From CAYHPY01 sp964358485 (lineage in GTDB: Bacteria > Elusimicrobiota > Elusimicrobia > UBA1565 > UBA9628): a stretch of DNA of 42,758 nucleotides. Positions within the stretch are counted from its first letter, which is position 1, and every line of letters begins with the position of its first letter. The stretch spans positions 1-42,758 of the forward strand of contig CAYHPY010000025.1 in NCBI GenBank assembly GCA_964358485.1, written 5' to 3'. Made by a program: the position numbers and the translations under genes. Below are positions 40,265-42,758 of this stretch, one piece after another. A model generated the notes under the pieces. That model was not told the origin of the DNA. It did not search any database and saw only the letters and a list, made by a program, of their open reading frames with translations.

Positions 40265-41329
40265 TTAAAGGTCGATGCCCGACCAGGACGGCATCGGGTC
40301 CGTCGATTTCACCAGATGCATCCCGGCGTCGGCGAAGCGCTGGAACGCCGCATCCGCCTGCGGCGTGAAGTCCGCCACGAACCCGCCCTTGCCGTCCGGG
40401 ATGGTCACCGCCGACATGCAGTCGGTCAGGATGTAGACCTTCTTGGCCAGGGCCGGGTCCTGCGCGAGGATTTCTCCCAACAGGTCGTCGATGGAGCTCT
40501 TCACGCAATGGCTGGCGGCCTGCCCCGCGATGACGACGGCGTCCGAGGACAGGAGCGTCTTGAGAAACAGCGAGTTTCTCTGCGCCAACGGCGCCCCATC
40601 GTGCCGGGTCAGAACCTCCGGCCGCAGGACGGAGTAGTTCTCCGTGAGCGGATTGCCCCCCTTGACCTCCACCCAGGACTGCGCCCCCCGGACGAAGGAG
40701 TGAAACAGCCGCGCCTCGTGCAAAAGCCCCACCAAGGCGTGGCCGTCGGAACCCAAGAGGCAATGCGGGGGCCACAGGAACAGCTTGTACTTGCCCGCCT
40801 TCTCGAGCTCCGCGCAGTAATGGATGGTCTGCTTGACCAGCCAGGAGTAATTCCCCCCGCACAGCCACTTGGCCACGTTCGGGTTGGGGCGGACCTCTCC
40901 CCGGGCCACCTCGTCGGCCGACAGCTCGCGAAACGGCGCGAGCGGCCGGTCGTTTTTATCCAGCCAGAAAGACGGAAAGAATATCTGGTAGGCGAAGTGC
41001 GTGTCCATCGTGGTCGTGACGTTAGTGATGCTTCCCAGGTTCCGGTACAGGAACTCCGAGATCTTGCGGCTGTCGTCGATGGCCCCCTGCCCCGAGCGCC
41101 CCCCGACATACAGGGTTCCGCCCGGAAAGCAGAAGTCTTTCTGGACGTCGATCAGGAGCACATGGACCGACCGGCGATCCGAGGCCGACGGCTGGATCGA
41201 ATGGTCTTTGCGCCACTCCGCGGCCGCGGCGAAGACCTTGAGCTGGTCCGGACGAAACTCCCACTTCCCGGCGTTGGCCGGATCGTAGAAGGGCGGCAAC
41301 GGCAGCTGCAGCGGCGTTTGAACTTTCAT
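40265..41329 (-). CDS. Nicotinamidase/isochorismatase-like cysteine hydrolase
   Basis: 354 residues, longer than simple nicotinamidases (about 190-220) owing to N-terminal and internal extensions. The catalytic triad is present: D61 in LIDVQKDF, K223 in VEVKGG and C275 in AASHCVKSS. Metal ligands fit D109 and H111 (TMDTHF) and H189 in WPPHCLLGSDG, which together point to the nicotinamidase branch more than the isochorismatase branch. It would turn nicotinamide into nicotinate for NAD salvage, or act on a related amide. Its ATG overlaps the stop of the upstream kinase-like gene (ATGA) and has a GGAGG site. Linkage with a vWA protein, a kinase and a Nudix regulator is unusual. Confidence 0.85.
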   Translation of the reverse strand: MKVQTPLQLPLPPFYDPANAGKWEFRPDQLKVFAAAAEWRKDHSIQPSASDRRSVHVLLIDVQKDFCFPGGTLYVGGRSGQGAIDDSRKISEFLYRNLGSITNVTTTMDTHFAYQIFFPSFWLDKNDRPLAPFRELSADEVARGEVRPNPNVAKWLCGGNYSWLVKQTIHYCAELEKAGKYKLFLWPPHCLLGSDGHALVGLLHEARLFHSFVRGAQSWVEVKGGNPLTENYSVLRPEVLTRHDGAPLAQRNSLFLKTLLSSDAVVIAGQAASHCVKSSIDDLLGEILAQDPALAKKVYILTDCMSAVTIPDGKGGFVADFTPQADAAFQRFADAGMHLVKSTDPMPSWSGIDL

Positions 41330-42758
41330 ATGCGTGCCTCCTGTTTGATGGATAGCTTCAGAATTTCCCGAGGGCCGGCGACGATGAGCCCGTCTCCCGC
41401 CGCCGCCAGCCTCGATCCCGCGTCCACGAACGGCTCCGTCTCCGAATATTCGGTCGTCTGGGTCAAAGTTTCATCCACGCGGACGATCCCCTGGTCGGTC
41501 GGGACGAACAGATGCGCCCCGGCCGCGCAGGCCCCGTGGATGGACTCAAGCCACGCCGGGGCGTCCACCGCCGCGCGGATTTTTCCGTCCCGGGAGACCA
41601 CCACGCACCGCCGGAAGACGCGCCCTCCGGTTTCTAGTTCCAGGAAAAGCCACGCCCGCCCTTCCCCGAACACGCAGTCGGCGTCCAGGACCCGCCCCCG
41701 CAGAGGCGGCAGGGGAATGCCGTCCAGGATTCCGCGGCGGACGGCGTCGAAGACGAAGGCGACGGTCACCCCGCCCGCCCGGTAGAAACCGAACCCAAAC
41801 TCCGGTCCCGCCCAAAGCCGGGTCTGCCCCGCCAAAACCTCTCCCACCCGCTCGTCGCCGAGGGGGCCCTCGCGCCAGAGGGCGCCGTCGCGCTCCCAAA
41901 AGGCCTTGCCCCCGGCGCAGGCGTAGGCCTCCCCCCGGCGGACCGCCACGGCCCCGCGGCCGTGCAAAAGATAACGGGTCCCGGGCCGCAGCGCGCCGCG
42001 CAAGGCCCGGGACCCGTCCTCTCTTTTGAACTCCCCTCCTTCAAACGCCAACCACCCCTCCGGACCGACGGCCACGATTTCTCCTTCGGTCTTGAAAAGC
42101 ACCGTCGCCGTCACCCGCCCCCGGACCGTGACCAGCAACCGCCGCTGGACGCTCCCCGGCAGGGCGCAGGCCGGGCAAAGGTCCCGGGCGTGGACGGTTT
42201 TGCAATCCTCGCAGCGGGTCCACCGGATGCTCTCCAAGAGCGGCCGGGGAAAGGCGCTCCGTTGGTCCCGATGAAAGGTCTCGTAAAATCTCTGAAGCAG
42301 CTCATCGGGCAGAACCTTCCAGGCGATGGACGCCTTCGGGGCGCGGACCCGGGTGTCGAGGACCGTGACGCGCCGCAACGCCCGCTCGGACGGCCGCCCC
42401 CCTGCCCCCGGGAGCACGCCCCCATAAGGATGGACGAGGAGCAGGGATTGGAAGAGCATCACCTCGAAGGCGTACCAATCTCCGGCCGAGTCATGGGGCC
42501 GGACCGGGCGAAGCTCATCGGGCGCGCAACAGAGCGGATCCACAAAACGCTCCGTATAGGCCATGCAGGGATAGCGCCCGAATTGGAAGCTGTCGGCGTC
42601 GATCAGATAGGCCGCGCCCCCCGACACCAGCACGTTGAGATCGTTGAAATCCCCGACCACCGCCCCGGCCTCGTGCACCCGGGACAGCGTCCCATGAAGA
42701 TCCAGGAAGAGCGGCGCGACCAGGGCCGGGGGCACCGCGCGGCGGTAGACGGGCTCGG
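41326..42758 (-). CDS. Protein-kinase-like protein with zinc ribbon and beta domain, cut by window edge
   Basis: The frame is open to the right edge, so the N-lobe of the kinase is not visible. What remains begins EPVYRRAV; it has VVGDFNDLNVLV as catalytic loop (Asp near 42651), LIDADSF as DFG-like site and CAPDELRP as an APE-like motif with WYAFEVMLFQSLLLVHPY after it. A zinc ribbon follows (CEDCKTVHARDLCPAC), then about 270 residues of beta-rich repeats, perhaps a propeller (GEIVAVGPEGWLAFEGGEF, GAVAVRRGEAYACAGGKAFW). This resembles the YegI-type kinases paired with vWA proteins and PP2C phosphatases in stress systems. It is coupled to the nicotinamidase-like gene by ATGA. A phosphatase may lie just outside the window. 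Confidence 0.75.
   Translation of the reverse strand, partial: EPVYRRAVPPALVAPLFLDLHGTLSRVHEAGAVVGDFNDLNVLVSGGAAYLIDADSFQFGRYPCMAYTERFVDPLCCAPDELRPVRPHDSAGDWYAFEVMLFQSLLLVHPYGGVLPGAGGRPSERALRRVTVLDTRVRAPKASIAWKVLPDELLQRFYETFHRDQRSAFPRPLLESIRWTRCEDCKTVHARDLCPACALPGSVQRRLLVTVRGRVTATVLFKTEGEIVAVGPEGWLAFEGGEFKREDGSRALRGALRPGTRYLLHGRGAVAVRRGEAYACAGGKAFWERDGALWREGPLGDERVGEVLAGQTRLWAGPEFGFGFYRAGGVTVAFVFDAVRRGILDGIPLPPLRGRVLDADCVFGEGRAWLFLELETGGRVFRRCVVVSRDGKIRAAVDAPAWLESIHGACAAGAHLFVPTDQGIVRVDETLTQTTEYSETEPFVDAGSRLAAAGDGLIVAGPREILKLSIKQEARI

Noticed and set aside
40254..40868. Extension of the vWA gene upstream to 40868
   Set aside because: It would overlap the nicotinamidase-like gene in another frame. 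A strong ribosome site precedes the ATG at 40253.
1..42758. CRISPR arrays, tRNA or rRNA genes
   Set aside because: No regular spaced repeats and no cloverleaf or rRNA-like stretches were seen. The only dispersed repeat is the palindromic family at gene ends.

Overview
The window is GC-rich, densely coded DNA from a diderm (outer-membrane) bacterium. The evidence for an outer membrane is an LptF/LptG pair for LPS export, a PelB-type outer-membrane beta-barrel and Sec/lipoprotein signals. The lineage cannot be fixed from the sequence alone. The mix of bacterial Tricorn, a prepilin-type N-terminus on a polytopic protein and a short REP-like repeat family would suit Elusimicrobiota or another deep, mostly uncultivated diderm group, but that is only a guess. 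No tRNA, rRNA or CRISPR array was seen. Gaps between genes are short; none exceeds about 155 bases.

Layout. 1-1202: an IS91-type HUH transposase on the minus strand, cut by the window edge. 1293-1670: a stand-alone receiver domain, divergent from the next operon. 1751-17416: an 11-gene plus-strand operon in which every gene overlaps the next. It is a Pel exopolysaccharide locus with unusual structure: PelA is split into a hydrolase gene and a deacetylase gene, PelB is split into an anchored TPR gene and a TPR/beta-barrel gene, then come PelD, PelE, a HEAT-repeat protein, PelF, PelG and an MFS transporter. A secreted kinase-like protein opens the operon. No PelC was found. 17427-19582 (minus): lptF-lptG. 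19622-21004: an M20 dipeptidase. 21088-23258 (minus): a secreted FAD oxidoreductase coupled to a TlpA-like lipoprotein. 23316-24077: an AIM24/TIGR00266 protein. 24088-32665 (minus): a three-gene protease unit made of a two-ring Clp-type AAA+ protein fused to an LspA-like membrane peptidase domain, a full Tricorn protease and an HtrA protease. 32799-35329: a zinc-ribbon methyltransferase and a GT39-like membrane glycosyltransferase. 35376-36563 (minus): a prepilin N-terminus fused to a polytopic membrane protein. 36716-37822 (minus): an unrecognised gene. 37870-38640: an alpha/beta hydrolase. 38665-42758 (minus): an NrtR-like Nudix regulator, a vWA protein, a nicotinamidase-like hydrolase and a kinase-like protein cut by the window edge.

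How the parts work together. The Pel operon should synthesise (PelF), move across the inner membrane (PelD/E/G), deacetylate and trim (PelA parts) and export (PelB parts) a cationic amino-sugar polymer. PelD keeps the RxxD c-di-GMP binding motif, so post-translational control by c-di-GMP is likely. The protease unit combines a membrane AAA+ machine with two further proteases and looks like a protein quality-control module. The right-hand block (kinase, nicotinamidase, vWA, Nudix/NrtR) recalls the vWA-kinase-phosphatase triads of stress systems, with an added link to NAD metabolism.

Two patterns cut across the genes. First, many transcription-unit leaders have a TANNNT-like hexamer 6-8 bases before the start codon and no Shine-Dalgarno sequence, while internal genes often do have one; this suggests leaderless mRNAs. 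Second, a palindromic repeat family (core GGGGACACCCCCCATTTTTACC and its complement) sits at gene 3' ends in at least four places and supplies stop codons or C-terminal codons for some genes.
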